64,000 bases of DNA from Blastomussa wellsi. Taxonomy: Eukaryota; Cnidaria; Anthozoa; Scleractinia; Plerogyridae. Location of the stretch: the NCBI GenBank assembly GCA_947652115.1, contig OX393566.1, forward strand, positions 22,991,165-23,055,164, written 5' to 3'. Below the pieces are notes generated by a model that saw only the letters and a list, made by a program, of their open reading frames with translations, was not told where the DNA came from and ran no database searches. Positions within the stretch are counted from its first letter, which is position 1. Every line of letters begins with the position of its first letter. The position numbers were made by a program, and so were the translations under genes. This document shows, piece by piece, positions 9,423-22,600 of this stretch.

Positions 9423-11473
9423 GAGAGGCAATATGTCATTAAGTGAACATCATTCTAATCTACATTGTCATAACTCTTAAGGTTTCTTCAAACCTGCACT
9501 AGTGTCCTCCAGAAAAAATTTGTATGCGCGCCGTTTTCAAGGAAACCCCTGCAAACTTAATATTATATCAACAGAAAGGTTATAAAATGTAGAAATTATT
9601 TGATAAAATTATGTTTTGTTTTAGCTTTTGCTTTCCAAAGGCAGCAGAGGCCGTCAACCCCAAAATGACCGACTGACGTTTCAGCGAAGTAATAGGGTAT
9701 GCAGATTTGACAGGTTTCCATGAAATTTGGTCAGAACATTCACTGATAGATAAGGAACAAAAGCATGTCGGCGAATTCCTTTATTTTAAATACTTTCCGC
9801 ATGGCAGCCTCTAGCGCAACAGCTTATGCAAGTTTTTTGATTGTCGAACCTGACAGATCTAAATTTGTATAAAAAGATAACCAATAGAAATAAAAGAAAA
9901 TGCTGACACGTTTTTGGAGATTGATGCTTTGTGATTAACACTGCACAGTTATTTTGCATGAACCATCGCATTTGATACCCGATTAATTCGCTGGAATGGG
10001 TTTAGGGTTAGAGTTGAAGGCAACAACATCACTGATGGAATCAGTGGAATACTTACCCACAGCCACATTTTTACCAAACCCAAAGTTTATGCCACCAAAT
10101 GGTGGAAGGGGTGGGAATAGAAAAGCATGGCTAAACTCAAACGTACATTACATGTAACTGCTGATCATGGCTGGAACAACAAGACATGTAATACCACCAA
10201 GGAGCGATATTGATAATATGCATGCCTACCATAAAAAGCCACTCTCCAGCATTGGTTTGAGTCTAACTTTGCCTGAAATAATTTCATAAGCCACATTAAA
10301 CATGTTTTAAATTATAATTATAGTGTAAATTAATTAGGAGGGAAACCCATTTACAAAAGATAATCTTTGGAACTTGGTGGCAGAGAACACACACTCTCTC
10401 CAAAAACAGTATAACATTACAACACTGAGCGAACCATCATCTAGAAAGGTAGACCAGTGTTTATTTTTAGTTTTTAAATACGATTTGCCTGCAACAGGTT
10501 CCCCAGTGTGGCTTTAGGCACAATGTAAGTTACTAGACTGTTAATAAAACTCAACCAAACAAAATTTCAAAAGACATTTTCATAATTTATTGAAATAAAT
10601 AATAATATAGTTGATTTTAAATTATTTGTTGAGAATAGTTTACATGCAATAAAATATTAAGTATACACTCTGAAAAACAAATATAAAATTAAATTTTATT
10701 AACAAAAAATAATGGGAACTTCTATTGAACATAAAAGATGTGCATACATGTACATGTTTTCAAGTTTTAACCTCCTAGTATTGCCTGTAAACACTAAAAG
10801 TTTTTCATTGTTTTCTTCTCCAAAAAGTAATATCATATCAGTCCCCATTATTTTACTAAGAACCTTTTATTTGGGCATGGAAGCAAAACATGGACAATGT
10901 AAATTACTCTGTACTAAAAATTAATGTAAAAAAACTTGTATTGCGTTTAAGGATTTGGAACATGCATGCTGTACTGGGTACAGGAATTATAGTAAATAAA
11001 AGAATTTGCAAGAATAAGTTAAAACTGTTGTAAAGATAATATTATTTTCTGCTGATGAGAGACCCTGGGAACGAGGTTCATACCTTATCAATATCAATGC
11101 ACCCTATTGAAAGCAGAGCACTGTGCTCTTTGCCCTGAGCTACAGGCGTGCAAATGAAGTCTTGTTGGATAAAATGTATAGTATGCACTGTAGAAGATCA
11201 TTGGAAACAAATGTCTGGTTGCATTTGCAGGTAAGTTTGTAGTGATTGTCTGATGTAGGTACATGCACATGTAAAAAAATACTTCAGTTCCAAGTTGTGC
11301 TTTTCCTCTGTGTCAAAACAAGTCTTCATGCAAAACCATTCATATGAAAAATACATTGTTCATTTCTATGTATGCAAATCACTTTCTTTCACATGAATAC
11401 TTTTGCATGGGCACTTGTTTTAAAATAGACGCTAAAGGCTTGCCGGAAATCTCAGTTTGCTGCACTCTTAAAG
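9423..11473. other. Convergent intergenic space between PNPO and CLP1
   Basis: About 2 kb between the stop codons of the two converging genes. It contains a possible PNPO polyA signal (AATAAA near 9890) and AT-rich sequence. A tRNA-like/SINE-like minus-strand segment lies around 11040-11150 (gtagctcagg ... gaacctcgttcc on the minus strand). No convincing coding exon was seen. Confidence 0.5.
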
Positions 11474-14400
11474 TTATTTAAAGTCCATAAACTTCACATC
11501 ACTGAGCAAAAAGAACTTTCTTGGCAATGGCCTTGGAGCTGGTGACAGCACTACCATCATCTGGCGATCTAAATCAACATCATTGCTGAAAAGAATGGGG
11601 GAACCTTCTTTAATAACAACAAACAGAAATTGTGCAGACTGTAGCTACAGTTCATAGAGTACTATTAATGTATGGGGAATTCAAGAGTTATGTCTAGCTT
11701 AGACTGCTAGCAGTCCCTTTCTAGATAGCCGGGAGGGCTCCAGTCTCGCCCCACTGTGCGCTCTTGCTGGGCTATTTCACGCGCTATCGCGACTATCTAG
11801 AAAGGGACTGCTAGCAGTCTATGTTTAGCTTAAATTAGACTTTTATTACTGACACTTGAGGGAGGTTAAATAATTATGTTTTTAGGAATCAAGTGAATTG
11901 AATACAGCATGCATCTGCAGTTATTCATGCCCTTTAAAAGTTGTGGCACTGCCCAGTGAGAAAATAGAGAAAAGAGAGGAACTTACACAACAACAAATCC
12001 TATGGTGTTTGTTGTGACTAAGTCTTCTTCTAAGGATTCAGCTGCGCTCAGTGCCAACACACAGTGCTTCAAGTCACGCCCTGGGATTTAAATAGTTAAA
12101 AGTAAGTACGGTCAGTAAAATGAAACACTACAACTGTCATGTTATCACTATCTAGCTCCTGCCTACAATACCAGTTGTGCTTTCTTCGATTACACTACAA
12201 ACAAGAAAATCTGCATAAATTATGTAAACAAAGTTGTATATAATTTGGTTTTATCAACTGGGTTGACAATTTGAATTGGCTACCGTAAAGAGATTCGAGA
12301 GCTGACGTTTCGAGTGTTAGCCCTTCGTTGGAGCGAGTCAAGGAATTGTGGGTCGTGTGTTGTTTATATACAGAAAGACGGAGCTTCACTATTGGTTGTT
12401 GCCTGGTAATGTGAAAACCACGGAATAAATTAGTTGAATGAAAAGCGTCCATTGTTACTGTGAGGATTAAGATTTAAAAGTGCCGATTTGAAAAATAAAT
12501 TTTTGTTCTAGAGTTTTGCGGCTTTCCGTGCTTCCTTGGTTAAGGGAAAGGCCGCAGACTGCCATATGTTGCTTAGAATGATTTGAGAGTGAAGTGTCTC
12601 GCGACTGGTTTAGATGCATTGTTGTTGTCTTTCTCTATAATCCTGAAGGTGGCCTAGTTGTCTCCCTGTGTAAACATAGCCTACGTATGGATTATAGTTA
12701 ATTTCTTGTTCAGCTGTAGTCAGTTTACCATCATGCAAACATTCCCATGTCTAAATGAGCAGAGAGGAATGTTTTATGGATTTTGTTGAGTGAAGTAAAC
12801 AAGGACAGGCTTTCTGAAAATGCTTAATTATGATGACAGCATTAACTGTACCTGGTTGCACTGGTACCAGTTTTGTTTCATTCTGATCTGGAGCCACTCC
12901 CAGTGGAAGACACGAGTCAGGAACAGCTGGAGCTAAAATGTTTTGAGAAATAACAGTTAGGGTAGAACACTTAAAGTCTCTATATGGCCTGCAGGGTTTT
13001 TATGCTTTTGGTATCTTTATATTGAATAAGCAAGTATTCCAATTTCATTTTTTGGATTCCACAACTTTTTGGCCACAAAATAGAGCTTTAAAGTTCCTGT
13101 GTCGGCCATGCCCAATGAAGACGGCCGCGAGTTGCTACTAAAAGAGTCCTGAGTCTAGAAGGGGCCGTGACGTCATGTCAGGAAGTGTCAAATGTCATTT
13201 CACTATTAATTCAGAAATATAATTATTTGAAAGGGATTTCTCCAAAAAATGTCTGATAGATGTTGCTGTGAGGTGTTCAAATTCTGCTGACTCAGAGAAA
13301 GAAATTGCGTGAAGTGATGTCATTCATCACCAATCTTTGATTATGCGGTCAACTTCATTGGGTGTGGCCATGGTGAGAAATTAAAAGTTTGATTCTGGGG
13401 TGAAAATTGACGGAATCAAAAAAATTGTTCAGAATAGTTTTCTACGTATTCTAGAGATACTAAAACCAAAATAATCACTTTTGGCCGTATAGACACTTTA
13501 AATTGATCGATAGCACAAGCTACAGGAACATGTAGCTTGAACCATTTGAGTGTTTAATCAAGTTTTGGACTGTTCGATTTACAGTTGTGAAACACATTTT
13601 TTCTTTTCTTATTTTAATTAATGGATACAGCTGCATGTACATACAGTGTACATTTACATAATATTTTGATGTACCAGTAGGTCCAAATTTTTCAACAAAC
13701 ATTGTACATGTACATCTACTAACTAAAGTTAAACTAAAGTTTAACATATAAAACACAGGTTTCAATAGAATTTGAAGTAGGCAGCCGGTTAGACTAGAGT
13801 AACTGACTCTTTCTTTAAGAATCTTTCTTTAATTTCTTCAGTTTAGGTATAAAGTAGCCAACGTTCCTAAGTGAAGGAGCGCAATAGCTGATGCTTTTTG
13901 TCGGCCATCTGTGCTTATTGAAAGCACTGCAACAGAGACAACAATGACAACACATAATTCTACGGCAGCTACAACAGTTATTACAGCTGTATTATTAGCC
14001 ATTAGAAGCATTTACTACATTTGAGACAAAGTTAGCATGTACCAGTAACAATAGCGAAAACTAATTTGAATTTCAAGGCACAAGAAAAGAACTTACCCCC
14101 TATTTTAAAAATTTTAATATCTGCAAATCGGACCTCAAAGCTGTGTGGATAAAAGTTTCTCTTCAACCCATAAAAATAGTTCCTCACTCTGTCATCCCTT
14201 GCACCCAGTCTTGTTTCTTGACTTCGTACAACCACCTAGAATTAAAACATTTTTATCAATTATAGCTACGGTAACTGTGTCAGTTTAACTTTAGTTAACT
14301 TCTCAGAGTTCCATTGAGCTAGTCTGTAATGTTAATTAAGTTTTTTAAAATGAAATTTAAAACATTTCTTACCCCACCAGATTTGGGAAGATGCACAATC

Positions 14401-17400
14401 TGAACCTTTTTACCAAATTGCTTCTTCAGATCATTATAGACTCTCTCTTGGTCAAGAACAACTATTACATTCACTAAAAAATACAATTCAAGCAGGTCAA
14501 AGAAAAGTAAATGCAATGAAACATGCAGAAATGAGGAAAACATCTGCACAACCTTAAGCAAGTAGATAAAATGATGTTTCTAAAGGAGTGCTTTTGCACT
14601 CCAAAAGATAGAACACCACGTCATCATGTCGAGTCAATCCCCATTTAGTTTATCTTCCCTGGATGCATCATTTGCATACCTAGCCATAAGGTACAATGTA
14701 CACCAGAAATACTGACCTCTCATTATTAGAAATAATGGATTCGTTCAATGTAAACTTGCAACAAAGCACGTCTGAAAATAATACCTACTCTCCTGGGTAC
14801 AAAATAATAATTACACAACAGTCATATACATGTACACCACTGTAGCCTAACAAGTGATACATGTACAGTAATACATGTACATAAATTATTTACAAAGCAG
14901 AACCAATGAGCTGGTATGATTTTGAACTCAGGATGAATGATTAGATAACAACTCCATCACCCACTCACAATCTGAGGTACAGCTTGCATTTCATGTTCTA
15001 CAATAAATAATAATTATAATTATTTCTTATCACTGTATGTGGTGGCTTTTACACATATCTATAGATATGTATGAAAAGAGCACTATCTATCAAAAATAAA
15101 AATTACTGTCACACACCATCAAATGCTTCAGCTGCATGAACAAGAATTCTGTAACCAGTTCCAGTCACCCAGCCACAGGTATTGATAACACAACCACTGG
15201 CTTGAGCTTATAAAAATAAAACAAACACATGTCAGCATCTAAATTCTCCATGCTGTCTTCATTATACTCTCAGTAACATTACATGGGGGAATACGGTTTT
15301 TGGTAAACATACACATACATTGAATACATATTTTCGAGTTCCAACTTATGTGCAAAGCACAGTGTCAAGTGCTAAAATGCCAAAAACATGGAATGCAACC
15401 TTGCCTTTCTTGTTCTTTTCAAATCTCTCTTTTGTGACTTCAGCTATTTTGCTGGATATCTTGTTGTAAAGCTTTTCATTGGGTCCTGGTGATATGTGTC
15501 CATAATGATACACTAATGGTGCTTGTTGAGGAAATCCTGCAAAAAATACCTTACCATAAACTTGGAAACAAAATTGATGTCTGTGGGTAGAAAGTACATA
15601 TAATAAAAATAAAAAAAATATTCACCTTCCTCAATGTCGGCAGGTCTTTCAATTAGAAGAGCACCTGTTAATGGCAAGAAACATCCAGTATACAGTAATT
15701 ATAATTAGTTTTTGCTGCAATATTACATTGTAACAATTTTGAACATACCATGACCATAGAAATTTAAGGATTATTCAATGTTACATATTCTGTAACATAC
15801 AAATCAAATAAATTTGTAATGACTTGAAGGTTGAAAATCATGAATATTGGGATGGGCCAAAATACTGCCACATGGATACAAATAATATTCAATCAGTGTT
15901 TTCATTAAGTACCGACGACTGACAAAAAGCATTGACTACTTCGTTCTACTTTGCTGAGAAACATTGGCTACTTTAGGTATATGTGCTGAAAAGAAATAAA
16001 CTTTCGCATTTCGATTGTTCGCTCGCACAAAAACACAATTTTTAAAATGTGCTGTCTGTCAGCTCAAGTCTTTAATGCAAAAAAGTAAATGAAAGTTTTA
16101 TCACAAGTGACTAAAGGCAAACTTAACAAATCAACAATCACTCAATTCAGGCTTAATCTTTGAACTTACTGTAAGCTGATTAACCACTGAAATTTGCCTG
16201 TAATTTATGCCAAAATTTCCACTTCATTGAGTCGCTCGAGGCGAGATTCTCGGTACGAGAATCTCACACTGTGAGACAGGAGTCTCGTCTCGTGAGGAAC
16301 GAGTCAAGAGGTTGGAACTTACTTTTGAGCAGTACTGTAGATGCACCATAGCGACTATCCTGAGTGAAGATCTTTCACAACATGTCTGTCATCAAGTTTT
16401 AAAAAATAATACAATTCAATTTACTGACAAAAAACTTACCCATTGAGCCAGGGATACCAACATAACCCTACGAAGACAAAAAAGATTACGGTACATTGTA
16501 GTAGGAGGTAACCAGAACAGACTTAAATAAAGTACATGTACTATGTAATTATTAGTAACTGCATGCATGCAAGTAATGGGAGGAGGAATTGTCATGCAGG
16601 GGGTGCACACCCCCTCACGAGATGACCTGCGACATTCTAATAGAACTAGTATTCTGCTTACCTCACCCATCACTTACGTCATTCCTTAGTGGTGCACCCC
16701 CTCCTAAGAAAAATTCTGGATCTACCCCTGAATTGTGCAAACCTTGAATTTGAAAGTTGCAGTTACCTGCCCAATATCCAGATCCACAAAAACTGGTCTT
16801 CTTCCCATCCTGACAGCATAGTTCAATAGCAGCTGGCACAGTGTAGACTTACCAACGTCAACAGGGCCCACTACAAGTACCTGAGTATTATCAAAATAAC
16901 CATTTATTATTAGCAACCGACAACTGAGAAGGGAAGTCTGCATATGACGCCCATCAGTCTGGAGCTATATCCTAGCCTTCTAAATCTAGAGTTTAAAGAG
17001 GCATTGTAAATGCCATTTTATAAGTCAAATGATGTAGGACTCCACATCACACACGTAACTTCTTACCCTTGGACCAATCTCGGATTCTTCCGGTGAGTTT
17101 TCAGCTTTTTGTCTCTTTTGTTCCAGGCCCATGTGAAGGTTGAGATACATCACCATTGGTGTCTCTTTAGAGACATATGCGACCTCCAGGGGACCAGATA
17201 TTTAGACTTGGTTATGGACGATAATTATGTGTAAACAAGAGAAAATTAATTTGTAGAGGATATAATTTTGGAGGTGCCCTATTGGTTAGCGTGCTTGACT
17301 CCACATCAATTGGTCCAGATTTACTCTCAGTGTTGTTCTTTGCCAGGTATATGAATGGGTACTGGCGAATTTAACTATGAGGGGTACATGTAACCCTGTG

Positions 17401-19146
17401 ATGGACAAGCATCCAATCCCTGGGAGAGTAGAAATACTCCTAGTTGCTCACACTAAGGAAACCAGGATTGTAAGCTCCTGACCAGCTTAATGAGCCACTA
17501 GGTTCCAGCCTAATGAGTCACACGGCGTTAATCTTAAATGAAGAGTGAAATGGAAATTAAAGATAGAAACTGTGACAGTTACATGTACTTGAGAGTTACT
17601 TGAGTCTCCTGCACAACGTGGTCATCAGATGGACTGTACCATTGGCAGCAGCTGGAATAAAATTTAAACTAAGCTTATGCTGCTGACAGCACAGCCGATG
17701 ATCATTTGGTGCATGAAGCTTGAGTAACTATTGCGTCCATTTATATACTTTAAACCTATAACAATGCAACATTAAAGGTTGTAAGGATTTTATCAGAAGT
17801 TGATCCTCTCTGCAGCTACCACCCTGGGCCAGAATTAACTGCCTGTTTAAAGAAGTGGCATTTGTGAGGAGGTTTCAATTAGGGCAAAATTCCTGATCCT
17901 TGTGGAGTAGCAGGCTTGATGTTGCCATTTTTGGAATCACTTCACAGATTACCGGTAAAGAGAAATTACACTAATTTAGACTTTGTAGCTTAATATTAAA
18001 TTAACCTTTTTTCACACATCAGTCAAGTTTGAAAAGGATATTTCCACAGTGCACCCATGCCAAGTGAAAATGGCCACCTTTGACCCAGCCTTGAAGGTAA
18101 ACTTCTTGTTCTTGATGAGTTCGGTTCCAAAGACTTCACCCTGACCTTGGAGAAGCTAGAGTGAAAATCAACGGAAAATACAGTCGAACAAAGGGTAATG
18201 TTGAAAAACATCCTCAGTGTGAAAACCTGTGAAACTCACCAGTGACGGAAAACATAGATTGACCTAGACAACAAAGAACCTTGAAACAATAATTATTACA
18301 GTATATAGAGCTGGAAAACAATAGCTCTAAACCAAAAACAAAAATAACAGTTAGTTTTTACATCAAGTTTAACTCCAACAGCTACGTCTATTTTAGCTCA
18401 TCATGGTTGACAATTCATTTTTCGTATTTTTCCACCAGTCTGAACACAAATGTTACAGCACAACGTACGTTAGCCAATCAGAGAGCACAAATTTGTTTGA
18501 GTTGTCCAGCCGCCTTGTTAAAAGTGCGACAGATTTCGAGACAACAGCTTTTAATATTGCAAGGAGGCGGGACGGCTCAAATAAATTCGCGCTCTCTGAT
18601 TGGCTAATTATAACTTGTCAAAAAAGTTTGTTGGGTGGCCACACTTAGGTGCGTTGCGCTGTAAACACTATTGTCATAATGCGATGCAATATGCTGTACA
18701 TGTACATGAAGCTTTATACCACAAGTTCAGCTTTTCCTTTTCCTTCAGGAATCTCGACTCTCAATTCTGTATCCTTTTCCAGTTTCCACTGCTGCCTTTC
18801 TTCTTGCTGAAATATAGAGGTCGATATTTCTAAATATAATACATGTTGTTTACAAGTCTTACAGTAGCAAGCCCTTCCTGATTGGTGATGCATGGTGAGC
18901 TTGCTGAATTATATTTTTCTTTTAAAAAAGGTTTTCGATTAAAGAAAAAACTATGTTCCAAAGCGCTATACGACCTATCAGAAAGGATTTGAGTTTAAAA
19001 ATTGACAAAAGAATTCTCTTTGCCAGTTAGTAAAACGAGGAAAAGAGATCTACATTTAATCAGATTTATCTCAACGACGACTTCATACTTCGAAGTGGCA
19101 TGACATTAACTAGACCTACCGGGCTTTTCTCTTGCTCCACATCCAT
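11474..19146 (-). CDS. CLP1: Polyribonucleotide 5'-hydroxyl-kinase Clp1
   Basis: Fourteen minus-strand exons: 19120-19146, 18720-18806, 18018-18155, 17067-17183, 16767-16880, 16440-16467, 15626-15664, 15405-15536, 15117-15206, 14373-14473, 14097-14235, 12852-12932, 11987-12080, 11474-11585. All phases agree and total 432 aa (human 425). Clp1 phosphorylates RNA 5'-OH ends and works with the tRNA-splicing endonuclease and pre-mRNA cleavage factor II in the nucleus. Visible: N-terminal domain ([35 protein letters not shown]), P-loop GPVDVGKST, Walker B-like [74 protein letters not shown], and C-terminus [13 protein letters not shown] ... MDFK. Exon 6 is only 28 nt. Exon 8 appears to use a GC donor. 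The exon 2 end (gtg|gtataa) could be one codon earlier. It is transcribed divergently from the ankyrin gene. Confidence 0.95.
11701..11820. repeat. Palindrome with perfect 28-bp arms
   Basis: Arms 11701-11728 (agactgctagcagtcccttt ...) and 11793-11820 are exact reverse complements, around a 64-bp GC-rich centre. It lies in CLP1 intron 13. MITE-like; no clear target duplication was identified. Confidence 0.85.
12230..12470 (-). mobile_element. Retroelement 3'-end fragment (Penelope-like or related)
   Basis: On the minus strand this holds the tail tcaacccagttgataaaacc preceded by a short open frame (residues such as [18 protein letters not shown]). It shares its terminal about 38 bp with the tiny insertion at 1834-1876. 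The style is that of abundant coral retroelement tails. The Penelope-like assignment is inference. Located in CLP1 intron 12. Confidence 0.45.
17275..17530 (+). mobile_element. tRNA-derived SINE-like copy
   Basis: The head resembles tRNA pol III boxes: tggttagcgtgcttgactcc (A-box region) and ggtccagattt (weak B-box). The body matches copies at 20243-20530, 22640-22790 and 57540-57730, sharing 'aaccctg.gatgga', 'ctaaggaaacca' and 'taagctcc.gcc'. It lies in CLP1 intron 3. Confidence 0.6.
18471..18606. repeat. Palindromic MITE-like element
   Basis: Inverted arms tagccaatcagagagc ... and gctctctgattggcta, with further pairing ggcgg/ccgcc and ctcaaataaatt/aatttgtttgag. It is in CLP1 intron 2 and creates two spurious plus-strand ORFs. 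Confidence 0.8.
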
Positions 19147-19664
19147 TTTATTAGAAGATAGTATTCCTAAGATGTTGCAACAGTACAGTCTTAAAAGGTC
19201 ATGTCAACCTTTAGAGGCGAAATTTCGAGAGAAAATATCCCAAGCGTATTTCATTCATCTGCCGTACGCCATCTTGAAAATGTCGTCCAGTCTCTCACCG
19301 AACACTCCCGAAATCTTGAAATCGAGGCTCCGTTCACCCGCGTTTATGGCGGGAAAAATTGTTTGTGTGGACAAGAACCAGTCCACACTGAACAGTCGAT
19401 GCAGAGTCGAGGTTGTTTGCACATTTTTCAATCCTTTTCAATTCATATCAACAAATAACAACGCCATTATTCAAATGTAAGGTATGAATTATCCTTTAGA
19501 AAATAATTTTCAGCGATATTGATGTGGTACAAGTAAACCTAACTTGCGATCATGCCCTCCCTATGATAGTAGCCTCTGTCTGTTAAATAGTAAGGTTTTT
19601 TTATTTTTTCCAGAATTTCAGATGCCACAGCCATCTGTAGACGTTTTTTAGATCCACGAGTTAA
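19147..19664. promoter_or_regulatory. Bidirectional promoter region, CLP1 / ankyrin gene
   Basis: Only 518 bp separate the CLP1 ATG (minus) from the first ATG of the ankyrin gene (plus), so both must start here. A possible 5' UTR exon for the ankyrin gene ends at a donor gtaagg (about 19480) and resumes after ttttttccag (about 19614). Overlapping ORFs at 19201-19458 and within 19100-19480 look open but do not join in frame to the ankyrin CDS. No TATA box is evident. Confidence 0.55.
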
Positions 19665-22600
19665 ATGTCATTAATCATGCTACATCTTTCCTGTAACATT
19701 ATCTCTGACTTGTACACCCACATGCTGGAGGTCTTAAACTATTCACTGGCTAAGATGATGCTTGGCAGTCAGTGTCTGGTACATGGTATCAAGGGATTCG
19801 ATGGCTTTGGAGAAAGATTCTTCAGTGATGTGATATTTATTATAACAACAAAATGGAAGCTCCTTTTGCTATTATTCACAATACTTTATGGGATCTTCAG
19901 GCTACTGCGTAAATCATGTAAGTGGTTCATCTACCTGGGTTTCAAAAAGCTATTTGAGTGTACTGGTAGGTGAATCCCTCTTCTCGCCTTCTATTCTCTC
20001 ATGCCTTGTACCCCTTGTGTGTCCTATTCTCCCGGGCTCCCACTCCCCTGTCCCCCTCCGCCAATATAGCGGGTTCAAGAAATGGTTTTGGCTTATTTAA
20101 AACAATTTTATTGGAATTATTTTACATTAATTCTTATGTAATTGGCAGAAAAGGATATTAAATAGAATTATCATTCCCGAACATGTACTAAGCCTTTTAA
20201 AAGATGTCAAACATTAAATTGTCATTAATAAATGCCAATATGGGGGGCTCAGTGGCCTGAAATTATGGCTAGTGTGCTGGACTCCATATCAGCTAGCAGG
20301 CAGTCTGGGTTAAGGCCTTGCCGGTAGGGCACTGTGTTGACACTGCTACTCTTGCATTGTCTCTCTTCACCAGGTGTATAAATGAAAACCGGTGAACTTA
20401 ATGCTGGTGAGTAACCTGCGATGGATTTACATTGCTCATCCAAGGCAAGGGGCATGGTAGTACTCCTGGTTGCTTCATGCCAAGGAACTCAGATAGGCTC
20501 TGGCCTGACTAGCCACTACTAAAGCTTGCACACAGTCTTCACCTTTTTAGCAAATACTAATATTTGTGTTCAGGGGCAACAGCCAATTCATTAGTAATAA
20601 TTTTTTTTAGCCATATGTTCAATTATTAAATTATACCTTTTTGTTTTTAAAATAATATTTTAGGTGAGGAAGTCGAACCTTCTAAAGATGCATTTCTTCT
20701 GGCAAGATTATTTAATATGATCAAGGTGTGTATTTAAACTTTCACAGTCAAACAAGGTTGGTTAAACTTGTTCAGTTCATGGTAGTGTTTGTAAATTATG
20801 AACAATACCAGATAGTGTCTTTACTGGTCTTGTGACCAGTAATAAAATGTCTTATTATTTCCAAAGGTTTGTTGTATTTCAAATTATTCATTTTTAGTGC
20901 CATCTAGGATTACAAATGGTTATTCATAACTGATATTCCCATGACATTTACATGTGCATCTATATTCTTGAAGAAATTCTGACAAACGATTTTCTTTTTT
21001 AGAATGCTCATAAGCCTGGAATTACTGCAAATGTCATATCCCTTATGGAAAAGCACCACATAGATGTGAACAGGAAACACCCAAAATCAGAATCTGGTTT
21101 AACTTTGTTTTTGGTAAGTCAAAATATGTTACTTTGTAAGAAAAAAATGCAAAGCAGAACATTATATTCTAAAATGAGTTTTCATCGACCTTATACACAC
21201 AAAATGACTGCTATGGTCTGATACAGAAACCAATGCTAATTGATACAAATACAATAAATTGTAATAATTATAATAAATTTTGGAGAGTGGTCAGTGCTGC
21301 AGCCCTCATACACTGGTCTAAAATTTATTAGATGTCCTAGCTAATATACACTTTACTAACTAGCAAAACTTGATAGACATGTAGATGTACCACGAAATTA
21401 GATCCTTCCATACTTGGTTTGGTGTTTGTACACATCATTGTATTTTAATTTTTTTCTTGAGTTGTCATGGCACTTTTCACTTATACACATGTTTTTCAGT
21501 GGTATTGCCTCAGCCCTTGTCATAAAACTCTTTCTAAAACTAAGAACAAAATTCCATCATCCTAGACTAATAAACATTGTGAAATCAAGAAATAAATTAT
21601 AATATTTATGCCAATCCCAAATACTGATTACTGTTAGCAGTTTGAAAATTATGAAAACCAAAAGAAGAAGGCACAGGCAGAATGTTATGCAATATGCTAC
21701 TGAAAAAGAAAGTACAGCTTGCAGAAAACAGTATTTATTCCTGTTATTTAGAATTAACCAAATACCTTCATTGTGTCTTCAGTGTGCCTGCTTGAGTGGT
21801 GACAGCAGTCTTTTAGCGTACATGTTGAACAAAGGTATTTGTATTACGTACAGAAACTAAGCTATATGCAGCACATGCAATGAACAGTTTCTGTGTTGCC
21901 CTTAGTGCATGTTGGAGCAGTTGTGTGCTAGCCAAAGGTGTTTCTGAATAACTTTTGACTTATCAGTCAACTAAAAAGTTAAAAAATGCATGTTCTTAAC
22001 CCATCAGGTAAGTCACAGATAAAATCCACTAGCCCATCAGATAAGTCCACACACACAGCCCTAACATTCGAACAGCACCTTCTTTACACACTTCTGCTAG
22101 ATCCTGATTTTTTTTTAGAAAAACTTGCCAAATTTTCAGGATGATTATTAATCATAATTTGGATTTTGGTTGTTTCATAAGCAGGTGCAGATGTAAATTC
22201 AAACACTGCTTGTAAGGACAGTCCCCTCCATCTTGCCAGCTTTTGCTGTGCCACACAAGATGTCAAGAATGGTCTTGGAGTTATCACCTCTCTATTTGAA
22301 GCAGGTATAGTGCAACCGACAGTGCAGTTATGTGAACTTGTCATTCAAAACAATGCAGCACATGCAGAGGACTAGAGTAACAATGCACCTATCAATGTAA
22401 ATCCCGCGGAAGGGGGGAGTGCGGGCATAGGTGGGAGATTTGACAGTTGTAGGACCGTAGGACCGTAGTTGACCGTTTTAATGGCCTTTCTAGCAACATT
22501 TTATTGACTTTTAGTGACTCTTTTGACCATCTACAATTGCCCTGGGGCCAGGCATTTGAACAAAAAATCTCAGCTCAGTTCAAATCCCCCACCTATGCCG

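Noticed and set aside
11040..11150. Possible tRNA gene on the minus strand
   Set aside because: A- and B-box-like pieces are visible but no full cloverleaf can be drawn by eye; more likely a SINE or tRNA relic.
12195..12452. 85-codon minus-strand ORF as a gene
   Set aside because: It lies within a retroelement tail in a CLP1 intron and shares its end with the insertion at 1834-1876.
18403..18648. Two overlapping plus-strand ORFs of 66-81 codons opposite CLP1
   Set aside because: They are generated by the palindromic element 18471-18606 in a CLP1 intron and have no protein-like features.
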